Shown: positions 1 through 7,492, counted from the stretch's first letter. The stretch: 64,000 nt of DNA from JAAFHB01 sp942493325 (GCA_942493325.1 OW818689.1:868001-932000); one strand, 5' to 3'. Notes: generated from the sequence alone by a model not told the origin. Translations and numbers: made by a program.

Positions 1-364
1 GCCAGGCTATTCCTATTAATCCGGAGGAGAGGATAACTGTAATACCCATCGCAACCCCACCGCCACCTAAGGAGATACGATAGATTAAAGCAATGGATAC
101 AGCGATAACTGTTGGAATAATTCCAAAAAACAGACCCGATATTGAAAGTAAAACAGAGCGCACATCAAAAGTAATCCCGGGAATTATTTTCCATGGTGTC
201 ATCATAATTATAACTGTGGTCCAACCAATCAGGAAACCAATCATTATTTTCCACACCAGACTTTTTGGGTATGAAGAGCGCGTCCAGAAATATTCATAAA
301 TTAAGCTGAAGGAGAGCAAAATGGTAATATTTTGCAGCAATGGAAGAAGGATTGATTTATCCAT
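1..364 (-). CDS. LytS/5TMR-type membrane sensor, N-terminal fragment (runs off left edge)
   Basis: Reading the minus strand from the ATG at 362-364 gives an open frame of 121 codons with no stop before the window edge. The visible protein is almost all hydrophobic, with several predicted membrane segments, and contains a PWxIxPGxxFDxRSV stretch followed by LYRISLGGGGVAMG. That arrangement is typical of the 5TM-5TMR_LYT input domain (LytS/YhcK type), which in Bacteroidota commonly sits in front of PAS and histidine-kinase domains. The kinase part, if present, is outside the window, so the output is unknown. The gene diverges from the PAS gene at 960. The domain assignment is from motif memory and fairly secure; the full-length function is inference. 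Confidence 0.7.
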   Translation of the reverse strand, partial: MDKSILLPLLQNITILLSFSLIYEYFWTRSSYPKSLVWKIMIGFLIGWTTVIIMMTPWKIIPGITFDVRSVLLSISGLFFGIIPTVIAVSIALIYRISLGGGGVAMGITVILSSGLIGIAW

Positions 365-671
365 AAATGATATTGATACTTAATTAAATAAAAATCGGAT
401 TAACTGGTTTTAATTTCCATAATGAAAAATTAAACTTAAGCCGCGGTTTAACAGATGTTTAAATTCAATAACAAAATTATTATTAACATACAAAATAAAA
501 TGGTTGAGTAAAATAAATTATACCACAAGGAATTTTTTTGTAAATATGGTAAATAAAATTTACAAAAAATTTCAATAATCCTATTTAATGGCTTGCGAAC
601 AAAGAAATGGAGCAGCGCTCTTTTTTCAAAAGTTGATCCGGGGTTCACCTTCGCGGACTTTGGCATCCAGA

Positions 672-704
672 ATCAGTGAACACGCTCAGTGAATAATCAG
701 TGAC
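672..704. repeat. CTCAGTG-type dispersed repeat, copy 1 (degenerate)
   Basis: Contains TCAGTGAACACGCTCAGTGA and a further TCAGTGA. The same words recur at 1449-1510 and 5444-5500, each time next to a PAS gene. This copy lacks the CACTTCG half seen in the other two. Confidence 0.6.
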
Positions 705-751
705 CGGGGAAATTTGACCGGGCATGCATTACACATACAAAAAGCATAGAG

Positions 752-777
752 TGAACAAAATAAACTGATAATGAACT
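752..777 (+). promoter_or_regulatory. Shared PAS-gene upstream motif, copy 1
   Basis: The segment reading TGAACAAAATAAACTGATAA then TGAACT is closely repeated at 4135-4160 and 4777-4804, always upstream of a PAS paralogue. It lies about 180 bp before the first PAS start. It could be a promoter, a UTR element, or simply conserved duplication sequence. Confidence 0.4.
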
Positions 778-893
778 AATAAAGCAAACCCAATTGAATT
801 TTTCAATGATACATTTGCACATTGTCAGGATAAAAATATTTCTTCATTTATCCTTTTAATAAAAACCATGAATCTTTGCCTAACGTTATCAAA

Positions 894-924
894 GCCATAT
901 CAGAAGATTAATTTCTGATATGGC
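894..924 (+). promoter_or_regulatory. Perfect 12-bp hairpin in the PAS1 upstream region
   Basis: GCCATATCAGAA (894-905) pairs exactly with TTCTGATATGGC (913-924) around a 7-nt loop. It ends 35 nt before the PAS1 ATG and has no T-tract, so it is not a standard terminator. It may be an operator palindrome or a 5'UTR stem. Confidence 0.5.
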
Positions 925-959
925 TAAGAGAATTTTATCAATAAGTAAGAGTGAAAACG

Positions 960-1448
960 ATGAAATATTGGATAAGCAGGATAGGAGGAATTTGTACTCA
1001 TTATCATACACGGTACAAAAGAGCAGAAAATACGTATCGGAAAAGAGAAATGCATTATGAGGACACGACGGCAGTTGGTATCATACAGGAGGGGAAGATA
1101 GTGTACATTAATGATGCGATGAAGGAAAAGCTTGGATGTAAAGATAAGCCCGAAATAATAGGAAAGCTTTTTCTCTCGGTTGTTCACCCGGAATCTCAAT
1201 ATGAAATAATGAACATCATGGAACGAATCGAAAACGGAATATCTGGCTCTGCAATTCAAGGAACATTTTCACGAACAAACGGAAGCATTTTTACTGCTGA
1301 ATTTATGTCATTTCCACTACTGTTCAGGGGGAGACCCGCCGGATATATCAAAATCAGCGATATCCCAAAAGAAGATAATATCGATTTTGGAATAATCAGC
1401 TCTTACAAGGAAAAATTTTATTCCATCCTTAAAAGAATTTCCTGGTAG
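960..1448 (+). CDS. Stand-alone PAS-domain protein (paralogue 1 of 3)
   Basis: A 162-residue soluble protein whose residues about 36-135 form a single PAS domain: an IIQEGKIVYIN beta-hairpin, EIIGKLFLSVVHP, then GTFSRTNGSIFTAEF and the final RPAGYIKISDI strand. No output domain follows, and the chain ends about 25 residues later at RISW. I start it at the ATG at 960 rather than the in-frame GTG at 951, because the third paralogue begins with the same MKY and has exactly the same length. The N-terminal 35 residues are charged and may form a helix. PAS domains bind ligands or mediate protein contacts; here the partner is unknown. It converges on the STAND-like gene, with a CTCAGTG repeat between them. 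Confidence 0.85.
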   Translation: MKYWISRIGGICTHYHTRYKRAENTYRKREMHYEDTTAVGIIQEGKIVYINDAMKEKLGCKDKPEIIGKLFLSVVHPESQYEIMNIMERIENGISGSAIQGTFSRTNGSIFTAEFMSFPLLFRGRPAGYIKISDIPKEDNIDFGIISSYKEKFYSILKRISW

Positions 1449-1510
1449 CTCACTCACTTCGACTCACTTCGACTTCGCTCAGTGACAACGCTCAGTGAGA
1501 CCGCTCAGTG
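1449..1510. repeat. CTCAGTG-type dispersed repeat, copy 2, overlapping a gene end
   Basis: Begins with two CACTTCGACT units and continues with CGCTCAGTG three times at about 10-14 bp spacing. It sits between the convergent PAS1 and STAND-like genes. On the minus strand it supplies the last codons and the TGA (1492-1494) of the STAND-like gene. Confidence 0.7.
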
Positions 1511-3972
1511 GCCGCGATCAGTTCTTCCATTTCCACTGCCTTATTGTAGAAGAATGTGAATTCGAGCATCTGACTGATGTCTTTTATTCTATCAATCAAA
1601 TGGGTAGCCCTGGAAGGATTGCCCTTGAAAATCAAAAACTCAACTTTAATAAACCAGATCTTTAAAAGAATAAAATATTTCATATTTACCGGGAAAATAA
1701 CGTTTTTGAGCTTTATAGAATCATAATAATCGAGCGCTTTTTGCGTTTCACCCGCGTTTAGTAATGCTTTGGCATAAGTGAACTTGAAGAGCGCTGTAAG
1801 ACAAGAACTTTCGATCCTGGTCAGATCGTAATTTTTAAAAACTTTATCTGCAAAACTGACAATTTCGTGCTCGTTTTTGCCATGCGCCAATGCAAAAATT
1901 AACATGTACTCAAAATACAGCGATTCAACATTGATTGGAGGGTTGGCATGTAACATCTGTTCGGATATAGAAACGGCGAGCTCCAAAACTTTAAGATCAA
2001 CCCTTTTCTCAAAATAAGACTGATGCATGATCTGAACCAGCAGGTGAAATGAAGTTTCCAATGAACTATTTTGGGCAGTACGCGACAGTTCCACGCTGTT
2101 TTCGTATTCTGCACTACACTGATCTTTTTCATTACATAAAAAATGGACGATATAATTAACATAACTGGCATATTGCTTTGCTTCATTCGATTGGTTATGT
2201 TCAAGGTAATGCTCGATATCGTTCAACGAACAATGAACATAACAGTCGATATCAAAATGCCTTTCAAAATAAAGTTTACAGCCCAGTTCGGTCTGGGCAT
2301 ACCAGGGAATAAGCAAATCGCGCATTGATTTGTTCCTTCTCATTTCAATCACGATAACATTCATAAGAACGTCGCTTGGTATGGCAGGAATCTGGATATT
2401 TTCCGGCATTCCTTCCGGTTCGAGGAATGAGTGAATATTTTTAAGCAGCGAGAACTGATTGTTAACAAATAAAATTTTTACGACATACCCTAAAATATTG
2501 TGCTGCAATCTGGGTACCTTCTGATAATCAGTGATGATTTTTTTCAAAAAATCCATATCAAGCTCATGCATTTTTATCAGGATATTCGCCAGGTAGTAGG
2601 AGAACAGTATGTGGTTTGAAAATTTCACATACGTTTTTACCGAAAGATATTTGTCGGACACCAGGTATTCACTTAAAACGCCATTTTTTAATAAGTCAAT
2701 ATAGGCAGGTATCATTACCGGCAACAAATTAAGTTCATTCTTTAATACTTCATCTCCTTTTAACCCGTAATCACACAGGGTAAAAAATAATACGATTATG
2801 GAATATTTTTCATGGGAGAAGGGAGCATTTAAAATATTCTGCCGGATGTAATTATTCAGTAAATCGATATCACTTATTTCCCCTTTTGATTGACATAGCG
2901 TGAGGAACATGTATAAAAACGAAGGATAACGGATAATTTCCAAAATGTCGGGATGATTGAAACACAGATTGTCTAATTTGTATGGAAAGTTGTTCAACCT
3001 GAGAATTGACTCTATCTCAACTGGTTTAAATAAAGGAATATTGATAAATTCATCATCGGTTCCCTCAAAATTGACATCGAACCACAATGACTTAAGTATT
3101 TCGTTATTTTCAACCCGATTTGTAATTTTTCTCCATAAACGCGGACTGCAGGTTATAACCAATTTAAACCAGTCAATATTTTCGTAAGTGGATATTATAT
3201 TCAATAAATTCTCAATAAAATAGTTTGTCTTTTTTTCACTTGAATAAATGTCATCCAGGCAATCAATAATGACCACCATTCGTCCCCGGACAGACTCCGG
3301 AAACTCGCGGAAATCGGCTGCGAAACCCTTTTGCGCGTTGTACTCAATGAGATTATTAATACGGGTATCTTTTGAATACCTGGAAACAAGGTTAAAAAAT
3401 ATACCCCCATCGATAAGAAAAACAATATCATCGGGAAATTTGGCCTGCCCGCCGGTAAAAAACTTTACCGTGAGCTGTGCTATAATTGTGGACCTGTTGT
3501 AACTGTCAATTGAGATAAGCGCGGTTGCTATTTTTGATGATGACAGGAATTTTTTTAATCGTCTTTGGGCCACCTTGTTGACAGGAAAAATATTCAGCCG
3601 GTCGCCAACTTTGTTTTTGAGTGATTCGAGGCTGGCATTGGTTAGGTTAAGAATTTTTTCTTTGGCCTGGTACCAGGAATCGATCTTAACGACATTGTCA
3701 TCTTCCATTTCAAAACTACGGGTATATGCCTGCCAATCGGGATACTGTATATACATTGACAGTGTATCGAGCGTAAATTTAGACAATTCGAAAGTTGATT
3801 TGATAATCCCAAATATCCTTTTTAGCGTGGAAGAACTTAGCTGGCGGTTTGTTGAAATTTGAATTTGTTCGGACAGGCTCTCGCAATCTGAGGCGTAGGC
3901 AATTTTCCTGCCAAATTTGGCCTCTACATCATCTTTTAATTGCCGGATATATATATCCTTTGCTTCAATCAT
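1492..3972 (-). CDS. STAND/NACHT-like P-loop protein with N-terminal HTH-like region and degenerate Walker A
   Basis: An 826-residue protein. Residues about 1-80 carry the SLSEQ...STLKRIFG...FTLDTLSMYIQYPDW pattern that I recognise from Bacteroidota HTH-like regions fused to large ATPases. Residues 149-170 occupy the Walker A position but read SIDSYNRSTI, lacking the GK(S/T) core. Residues 232-241 (MVVIIDCLDD) are a good Walker B. The C-terminal half is helical and TPR-like. I use the ATG at 3972; an in-frame GTG at 4020 adds 16 residues that do not resemble the family N-terminus. The last residues (TERSH) and the stop come from the CTCAGTG repeat, so the original C-terminus may be altered. 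STAND proteins act as signal-dependent switches, some in antiphage defence, but no partner gene identifies a role here. Confidence 0.65.
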   Translation of the reverse strand: MIEAKDIYIRQLKDDVEAKFGRKIAYASDCESLSEQIQISTNRQLSSSTLKRIFGIIKSTFELSKFTLDTLSMYIQYPDWQAYTRSFEMEDDNVVKIDSWYQAKEKILNLTNASLESLKNKVGDRLNIFPVNKVAQRRLKKFLSSSKIATALISIDSYNRSTIIAQLTVKFFTGGQAKFPDDIVFLIDGGIFFNLVSRYSKDTRINNLIEYNAQKGFAADFREFPESVRGRMVVIIDCLDDIYSSEKKTNYFIENLLNIISTYENIDWFKLVITCSPRLWRKITNRVENNEILKSLWFDVNFEGTDDEFINIPLFKPVEIESILRLNNFPYKLDNLCFNHPDILEIIRYPSFLYMFLTLCQSKGEISDIDLLNNYIRQNILNAPFSHEKYSIIVLFFTLCDYGLKGDEVLKNELNLLPVMIPAYIDLLKNGVLSEYLVSDKYLSVKTYVKFSNHILFSYYLANILIKMHELDMDFLKKIITDYQKVPRLQHNILGYVVKILFVNNQFSLLKNIHSFLEPEGMPENIQIPAIPSDVLMNVIVIEMRRNKSMRDLLIPWYAQTELGCKLYFERHFDIDCYVHCSLNDIEHYLEHNQSNEAKQYASYVNYIVHFLCNEKDQCSAEYENSVELSRTAQNSSLETSFHLLVQIMHQSYFEKRVDLKVLELAVSISEQMLHANPPINVESLYFEYMLIFALAHGKNEHEIVSFADKVFKNYDLTRIESSCLTALFKFTYAKALLNAGETQKALDYYDSIKLKNVIFPVNMKYFILLKIWFIKVEFLIFKGNPSRATHLIDRIKDISQMLEFTFFYNKAVEMEELIAATERSH

Positions 3973-4134
3973 CGTGTAAATATTTTCATTAATCACAAAT
4001 AAATCGCTCGTAAATAACACAAATTATTTAGAATGAAAATAGATACTAATATACGAACATATGCTGAATTTTAATGCAATACAAGAAGGTTTATTTCAGA
4101 AAAATGATTGAAAATTATAAATAAAATTCACAGT

Positions 4135-4160
4135 ATGAACAAAATGAAATGATAATGAAC
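4135..4160 (+). promoter_or_regulatory. Shared PAS-gene upstream motif, copy 2
   Basis: Reads TATGAACAAAATGAAATGAT then AATGAAC, matching copies at 752-777 and 4777-4804. It lies only about 30 bp before the PAS2 reading frame, against about 150-180 bp for the other two. This suggests a deletion downstream of it. Confidence 0.4.
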
Positions 4161-4189
4161 TGCTTAAAGTATCTGATTGGATTTTAGGT

Positions 4190-4648
4190 TTGTTAAATTT
4201 GTATATTATAAGGAATAAAAGAACCCAGAAGTTCTTGCGGGAAAACGAAGGTTCTTCTGATCCGATCACAAATGCCATTGTACAGAATGACAAATTTGTT
4301 TTTGTGAATCATTCGGTAATTGAAAAGTTCGGTTACATACATTGGCGTGAAATACTGGAAAGGCTTTATATATCTGTCGTTCATAATGAAGCTCAGTATG
4401 AATTAAGGAAGCTAATGGAAATTGCTGACCATGGAATTTCAAGACAATCGATGAAAGGAAAATTTTCGCGGTTAAACGGAACCGTATTTTTTGCTGAATT
4501 TATTTTATTACACATTCTATTCACCGGAAAACCGGCAGGCTACATAAAATACAATGATTTATCAGGGGAAAACGGAATTGATATTGGGATAATAAAATCT
4601 CACAATGATCGGTTTTCTGCTATCCTTAAAAAAATATATTGGAATTAA
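4190..4648 (+). CDS. Stand-alone PAS-domain protein (paralogue 2 of 3), possibly 5'-truncated
   Basis: A PAS domain clearly related to the genes at 960 and 4955: it shares the VQNDKFVFVN hairpin, GKFSRLNGTVFFAEF, KPAGYIKYNDL, and a C-terminal FSAILKKIYWN tail. No ATG exists in this frame between the upstream stop at 4145-4147 and the middle of the domain, so translation would have to start at a TTG (4190 or 4199) or another non-ATG codon. The N-terminal charged segment seen in the paralogues is replaced by unrelated sequence. The shared upstream motif lies much closer than in the other copies. The domain itself is intact, so it may be functional with a rare start or a recent pseudogene. No output domain is present. 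Confidence 0.6.
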   Translation: MLNLYIIRNKRTQKFLRENEGSSDPITNAIVQNDKFVFVNHSVIEKFGYIHWREILERLYISVVHNEAQYELRKLMEIADHGISRQSMKGKFSRLNGTVFFAEFILLHILFTGKPAGYIKYNDLSGENGIDIGIIKSHNDRFSAILKKIYWN

Positions 4649-4776
4649 AAAATTGCGGTATATGCAAAATAAACAAGATTTGGATCTTTCAATTTGCAGT
4701 AATTCGGGTGGAGTTTTTTCATTTTGTCGTTCTGCGTCAGGCGGCTTGATCCGGCCGACTGATAAAAAGACAAAGA

Positions 4777-4804
4777 ATGAACAAAATGAATTAAAAATGA
4801 ATTA
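4777..4804 (+). promoter_or_regulatory. Shared PAS-gene upstream motif, copy 3
   Basis: Reads ATGAACAAAATGAATTAAAA then ATGAATTA. Similarity to copy 1 also extends upstream, with an (A)AAAAG(A)CA(A/T)AGA stretch before it. It lies about 150 bp before the PAS3 ATG. Confidence 0.4.
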
Positions 4805-4814
4805 CCAAAACAAC

Positions 4815-4839
4815 ACTAACCGGTTTTTCCGGTATTAGT
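4815..4839 (+). terminator. Possible hairpin terminator or attenuator between PAS2 and PAS3
   Basis: ACTAACCGG and CCGGTATTAGT pair with a 2-nt bulge around a TTTTT loop, and the stem is followed by TTTTG. It may end the PAS2 transcript. Because it lies downstream of the shared upstream motif, it could instead be in the PAS3 5'UTR. Confidence 0.35.
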
Positions 4840-4954
4840 TTTGCAGAATACAAAAGTTAAAATAAGAATCATTTTGACTTCTTTCCACGGATAATAAGAT
4901 ATCAGAAAATCAATTTTATTCATTGAAAACCATTTTTACAAAAAATAAAATAAA

Positions 4955-5443
4955 ATGAAATATTCAATCAATAAGTCGGGAGAAATTTTTAATGATAACC
5001 AAAAGAACTATCAAAGAGCAGAGGAAACTTCGCGGGAAAGAGAAGATGATTATAAAGCAGCGGTAGGGGTAACAATTGTACAGGATGGGAAATTTGCATT
5101 TGTTAATCGCTCATTGCAGGAAAAGCTTGGTTGCGCCGATGAGCATGAACTGATAGGAAAGAATTTTCTTTCACACATTCACCAGGATTCACTGCATAAA
5201 TTACTGATTCTTATGGAACATAGTGATATCGGAAATTCAGGCCAACCGATGAAGGGAAAATTTTTCCGGCTAAATGGAAGCACTTTTTTTGCTGAATTTG
5301 TTTCGTTTCCCATACTCTTCAAAGGACAACCGGCAGACTATCTCCAAATAATTGAGATTTACTCAGAAAATGAATTCAATTTCAAACGGAAAAACGCATA
5401 TAGAGACCAGTTTTATGCCATACTTAAAAAAATTGGCTGGTAA
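4955..5443 (+). CDS. Stand-alone PAS-domain protein (paralogue 3 of 3)
   Basis: 162 residues, starting at an ATG after an A-rich stretch. It has the same plan as the first paralogue: MKY start, a charged QRAEETSREREDDYKA segment that is probably helical, a PAS domain at about 36-135 with IVQDGKFAFVN, ELIGKNFLSHIHQ and GKFFRLNGSTFFAEF, and a C-terminal YAILKKIGW. There is no transmembrane segment and no kinase, cyclase or DNA-binding output. It converges on the zinc-ribbon gene, with a CTCAGTG repeat copy between them, which repeats the arrangement at the first paralogue. The family is clear; ligand, partner and pathway are unknown. Confidence 0.85.
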   Translation: MKYSINKSGEIFNDNQKNYQRAEETSREREDDYKAAVGVTIVQDGKFAFVNRSLQEKLGCADEHELIGKNFLSHIHQDSLHKLLILMEHSDIGNSGQPMKGKFFRLNGSTFFAEFVSFPILFKGQPADYLQIIEIYSENEFNFKRKNAYRDQFYAILKKIGW

Positions 5444-5500
5444 CACTTCGGCTCACTTCGGCTACGCTCAGTGGGCACGCTCAGTGACAACGCTCAGTGA
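5444..5500. repeat. CTCAGTG-type dispersed repeat, copy 3, overlapping a gene end
   Basis: Two CACTTCGGCT units followed by three GCTCAGTG words. It lies between the convergent PAS3 and zinc-ribbon genes. On the minus strand it supplies the last codons (VH) and the TGA of the zinc-ribbon gene. Confidence 0.7.
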
Positions 5501-5991
5501 ACAATCTGGGAGGTGGTGTTTTGAGGAAGGTGCATTTTGTAATGGTCTGTAATCCTTAAATTTTTGGTTAAAGTCTGTATCGGGTCTTTTCGTGGTTCAC
5601 TATCGGGAATACTTTTGATGTTTTGATCCGGACTATCTTCCAAAGCAAGATCAACAAGTACCAGTTTATTGTGCTCCAGCTCCCTGAATCCATGATCATA
5701 ACAGAAATAACAAACTTTGTTATTTCGTGCTGTACACATACTGGTGTAATAGTCGAAACGATACCCTTTCTTCTGTAAATCGGCCCTGGTAGCGGAAGTT
5801 TTTCCCATCACATGCAGCATGGAGAGTATTGCATGGTTTTTTTTAAGAATACGGTTGACAGAATGGATCAGTGTATTGTTCTCCAGTGAATTTTTATTAT
5901 TGTAAGCACTGCGGCATTGATCGCCACAAAATTTTTGGTCGGCACGACCCTTGAGCTGCTGGGAGCATTCAAGACATTTTCTGTCGTTCAT
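5494..5991 (-). CDS. Zinc-ribbon protein of unknown function
   Basis: 165 residues beginning at an ATG. Residues 6-26 form a compact zinc ribbon (C6-x2-C9-x12-C22-x3-C26), like the short Bacteroidota proteins annotated as DUF2116-type or zinc-ribbon hypotheticals. A basic middle section follows (KGYRFDYYTSMCTA, then a second Cys pair KVCYFCYDHGF) that could be a nucleic-acid-binding fold. The C-terminal 40 residues are polar and low in structure, and the final residues and stop come from the CTCAGTG repeat. Its neighbours (PAS3 convergent, ECF sigma gene divergent) give no function. Confidence 0.7.
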   Translation of the reverse strand: MNDRKCLECSQQLKGRADQKFCGDQCRSAYNNKNSLENNTLIHSVNRILKKNHAILSMLHVMGKTSATRADLQKKGYRFDYYTSMCTARNNKVCYFCYDHGFRELEHNKLVLVDLALEDSPDQNIKSIPDSEPRKDPIQTLTKNLRITDHYKMHLPQNTTSQIVH

Positions 5992-6080
5992 AATAGTTTA
6001 TTCAGCTAGTGAGTTATTTACTGGTCAGGCGAGCCGGTAAATCCGGCATTAAGTTTTGAACCACTAAACTACAACCAATA

Positions 6081-6130
6081 CCTGATTTTATCCAATTATA
6101 TCCGAATATAACCGATTATATCCGATTAAA
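6081..6130. repeat. Five tandem 10-bp units, helically phased
   Basis: The units CCTGATTTTA, TCCAATTATA, TCCGAATATA, ACCGATTATA and TCCGATTAAA follow one another without gaps, and a sixth begins with TACG. The 10-bp period places the AT-rich half on nearly the same DNA face each turn, so intrinsic bending or cooperative protein binding is possible. Confidence 0.75.
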
Positions 6131-6514
6131 TACGTTTGGCAACTATTATGAAGATTACCAATCACATGGCCAGCAAAAGTTTAACATTATTTTGCGTGCA
6201 ACTTAATAAGGAATGTAAAGCCCTCCTTCAAAGAGATGTATTGCACTACCATCTCTATATTTTGCACCAACTATTTTAAAGCAACGCTAGGACAAATAAT
6301 TTGGCTGATGAAATTATTGCAATATAATATATTTACATAATTATTACACATGTAAAAAATAATATTAAGTCCAGCGCTTTCTACTTTTTTGTTCATCTAA
6401 AGGGTAAATTTACGACCGAATGATCTGTTTTTGACCATCAGATACAAAAAAAATTCAAGTATGTTGCATTTACGAAAATTGTATGTATATTTGTTCAAAC
6501 ATCAATTAAACCAA

Positions 6515-6641
6515 TCTTTATTAAGCATTCCACCTATGCTTTGAGTACTATAGTTCCGCCAGGGCTCATCTCGCAGGGCTTGCAAAACTATATTAAGTGG
6601 GAATAGTCTGCTTAAAAATACTTGGTCGTTCTTTATTAAGC
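6515..6641. repeat. Direct repeat TCTTTATTAAGC bracketing a 100-bp segment
   Basis: The 12-mer occurs at 6515-6526 and 6630-6641, each followed by a related but diverged sequence. It may be a tandem duplication remnant or a pair of protein sites upstream of the sigma gene. Confidence 0.45.
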
Positions 6642-6733
6642 GCTGGAATACATAGTATTGCAGCAACAGTTTTCTCCATCTTATCCAACAGGGAGGCAGT
6701 TGATTCTGATTTTGAACCTAAATCAAGAAGGAA

Positions 6734-7303
6734 ATGAAAACCGAGAGAGAGATAGTCGAAGACCTAAAGGAAGGAATGGCAAGTGCTTACGATTTGCTGT
6801 ATGGACTGTATTCAACCAAGCTATATTATTTTGCCCTTTCCATTTTGAAGTCAAAACAGGATGCTGAAGAAGTTGTCCAAAGTACATTTTTTAAAATCTG
6901 GGAGAAACGAAACAGACTTGAAAGCAATCATTCTTTCAAGTCTTTCGTATTTACGATCGGTTATAATGTGACCGTTGATATTTTAAGGGAGAGATGTAAG
7001 GAAAAAAAGTACAGGGAATTTATAATGCTTAAAGCCTCCGCGAATTATAATCCCGAAGATGCCCTTGAATATGGAGATTTACTCAACCACGTGGGTCAAA
7101 TCGTGAATAAATTACCCCCCAGGAAGAACGAGATCTTTCAATTGAATAAATTAGAACATCTTTCATACAACGAGATCGCTCAAAAATTGAATATCACGGC
7201 CAAAACGGTTGAAAACAGCCTTAACTATTCGATGAATTTTATAAAAAAACGTTTAGGCAATGAGGATTTGATGATAGTTCTATGCCTTTCACTGTTTCTG
7301 TGA
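6734..7303 (+). CDS. ECF-type RNA polymerase sigma factor
   Basis: 189 residues. Region 2 spans about 18-75 (YDLLYGLYSTKLYYFALSIL, DAEEVVQSTFFKIWEKR) and region 4 about 118-175 (KLPPRKNEIFQL, HLSYNEIAQKLNITAKTVEN). It matches the Bacteroidota subfamily that is normally encoded directly upstream of a FecR anti-sigma factor and a SusC/SusD pair. An AAGAAGGAA stretch precedes the ATG. The usual partner immediately downstream is reduced here to a 90-codon remnant (7558-7830), while an intact FecR without a sigma gene lies at 30315. The sigma factor may therefore be free of local control or be held by the distant FecR; both are inferences. Confidence 0.92.
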   Translation: MKTEREIVEDLKEGMASAYDLLYGLYSTKLYYFALSILKSKQDAEEVVQSTFFKIWEKRNRLESNHSFKSFVFTIGYNVTVDILRERCKEKKYREFIMLKASANYNPEDALEYGDLLNHVGQIVNKLPPRKNEIFQLNKLEHLSYNEIAQKLNITAKTVENSLNYSMNFIKKRLGNEDLMIVLCLSLFL

Positions 7304-7428
7304 GCTGTTTTACTTCATGCGAAATAAAATGCACTAATTTGAAATTATTGAATGTTCCCGCCAGGGTAATTTTAAGGCATACAAAAAATCAAGCAACACA
7401 TTATCAGTTAATTATAATATAAATGCTT

Positions 7429-7492
7429 TTTTTTCATTTTTGGTAAGGGGGGGTATTGCCTGTCATCTTCGTATTACTTACAGATTAAAATG
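7429..7492 (+). promoter_or_regulatory. Conserved G-run/TCGTATTAC motif upstream of the FecR remnant
   Basis: A T-tract, then GTAAGGGGGGGTATTGCC, then CATCTTCGTATTACTTACAG. The same arrangement stands before the intact fecR gene at 30200-30258. Its conservation at two diverged loci suggests a promoter or RNA element, possibly recognised by the ECF sigma factor. Confidence 0.5.

Larger units (their letters stand above)
365..959. other. 595-bp intergenic region with repeats and a hairpin, no convincing gene
   Basis: This AT-rich stretch separates the divergent sensor and PAS genes. It holds a CTCAGTG-type repeat (672-704), a motif shared with the other PAS upstream regions (752-777), a possible Bacteroidota -7 element of TAnnTTTG form at 810-817 without a clear -33 partner, and a perfect 12-bp hairpin (894-924). 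A 72-codon minus-strand frame at 448-666 has no recognisable features and was not accepted. Confidence 0.6.
4649..4954. other. 306-bp gap between PAS2 and PAS3
   Basis: Contains the third copy of the shared PAS upstream motif and a T-rich hairpin, both listed separately. A 77-codon frame at 4605-4838 overlapping PAS2 has no features of a real protein. Nothing else is recognisable. Confidence 0.5.
5992..6733. other. 742-bp intergenic region upstream of the ECF sigma gene
   Basis: Very AT-rich, with no acceptable frame. It holds an array of five 10-bp units (6081-6130) and a direct repeat TCTTTATTAAGC at 6515 and 6630. The direct repeat brackets a segment with an imperfect inverted repeat (TACTATAGTT / AACTATATTA). 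It is the likely promoter region of the sigma gene, but no promoter could be fixed with confidence. Confidence 0.6.

Noticed and set aside
93..299. 68-codon plus-strand frame
   Set aside because: It lies opposite the LytS-type membrane sensor, which has a recognisable family pattern, so it is a shadow frame.
448..666. 72-codon minus-strand frame
   Set aside because: AT-rich, no domain, no paralogue and no supporting context in a repeat-containing intergenic region.
924..1259. 111-codon minus-strand frame opposite PAS1
   Set aside because: PAS1 has two clear paralogues in this window; the opposite frame shows no family features.
1492..4020. GTG at 4020 as the start of the STAND-like gene
   Set aside because: The ATG at 3972 gives the N-terminus typical of homologues; the extra 16 residues look unrelated.
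4605..4838. 77-codon frame after PAS2
   Set aside because: It overlaps the end of PAS2 and runs through the shared upstream motif of PAS3; no protein features.
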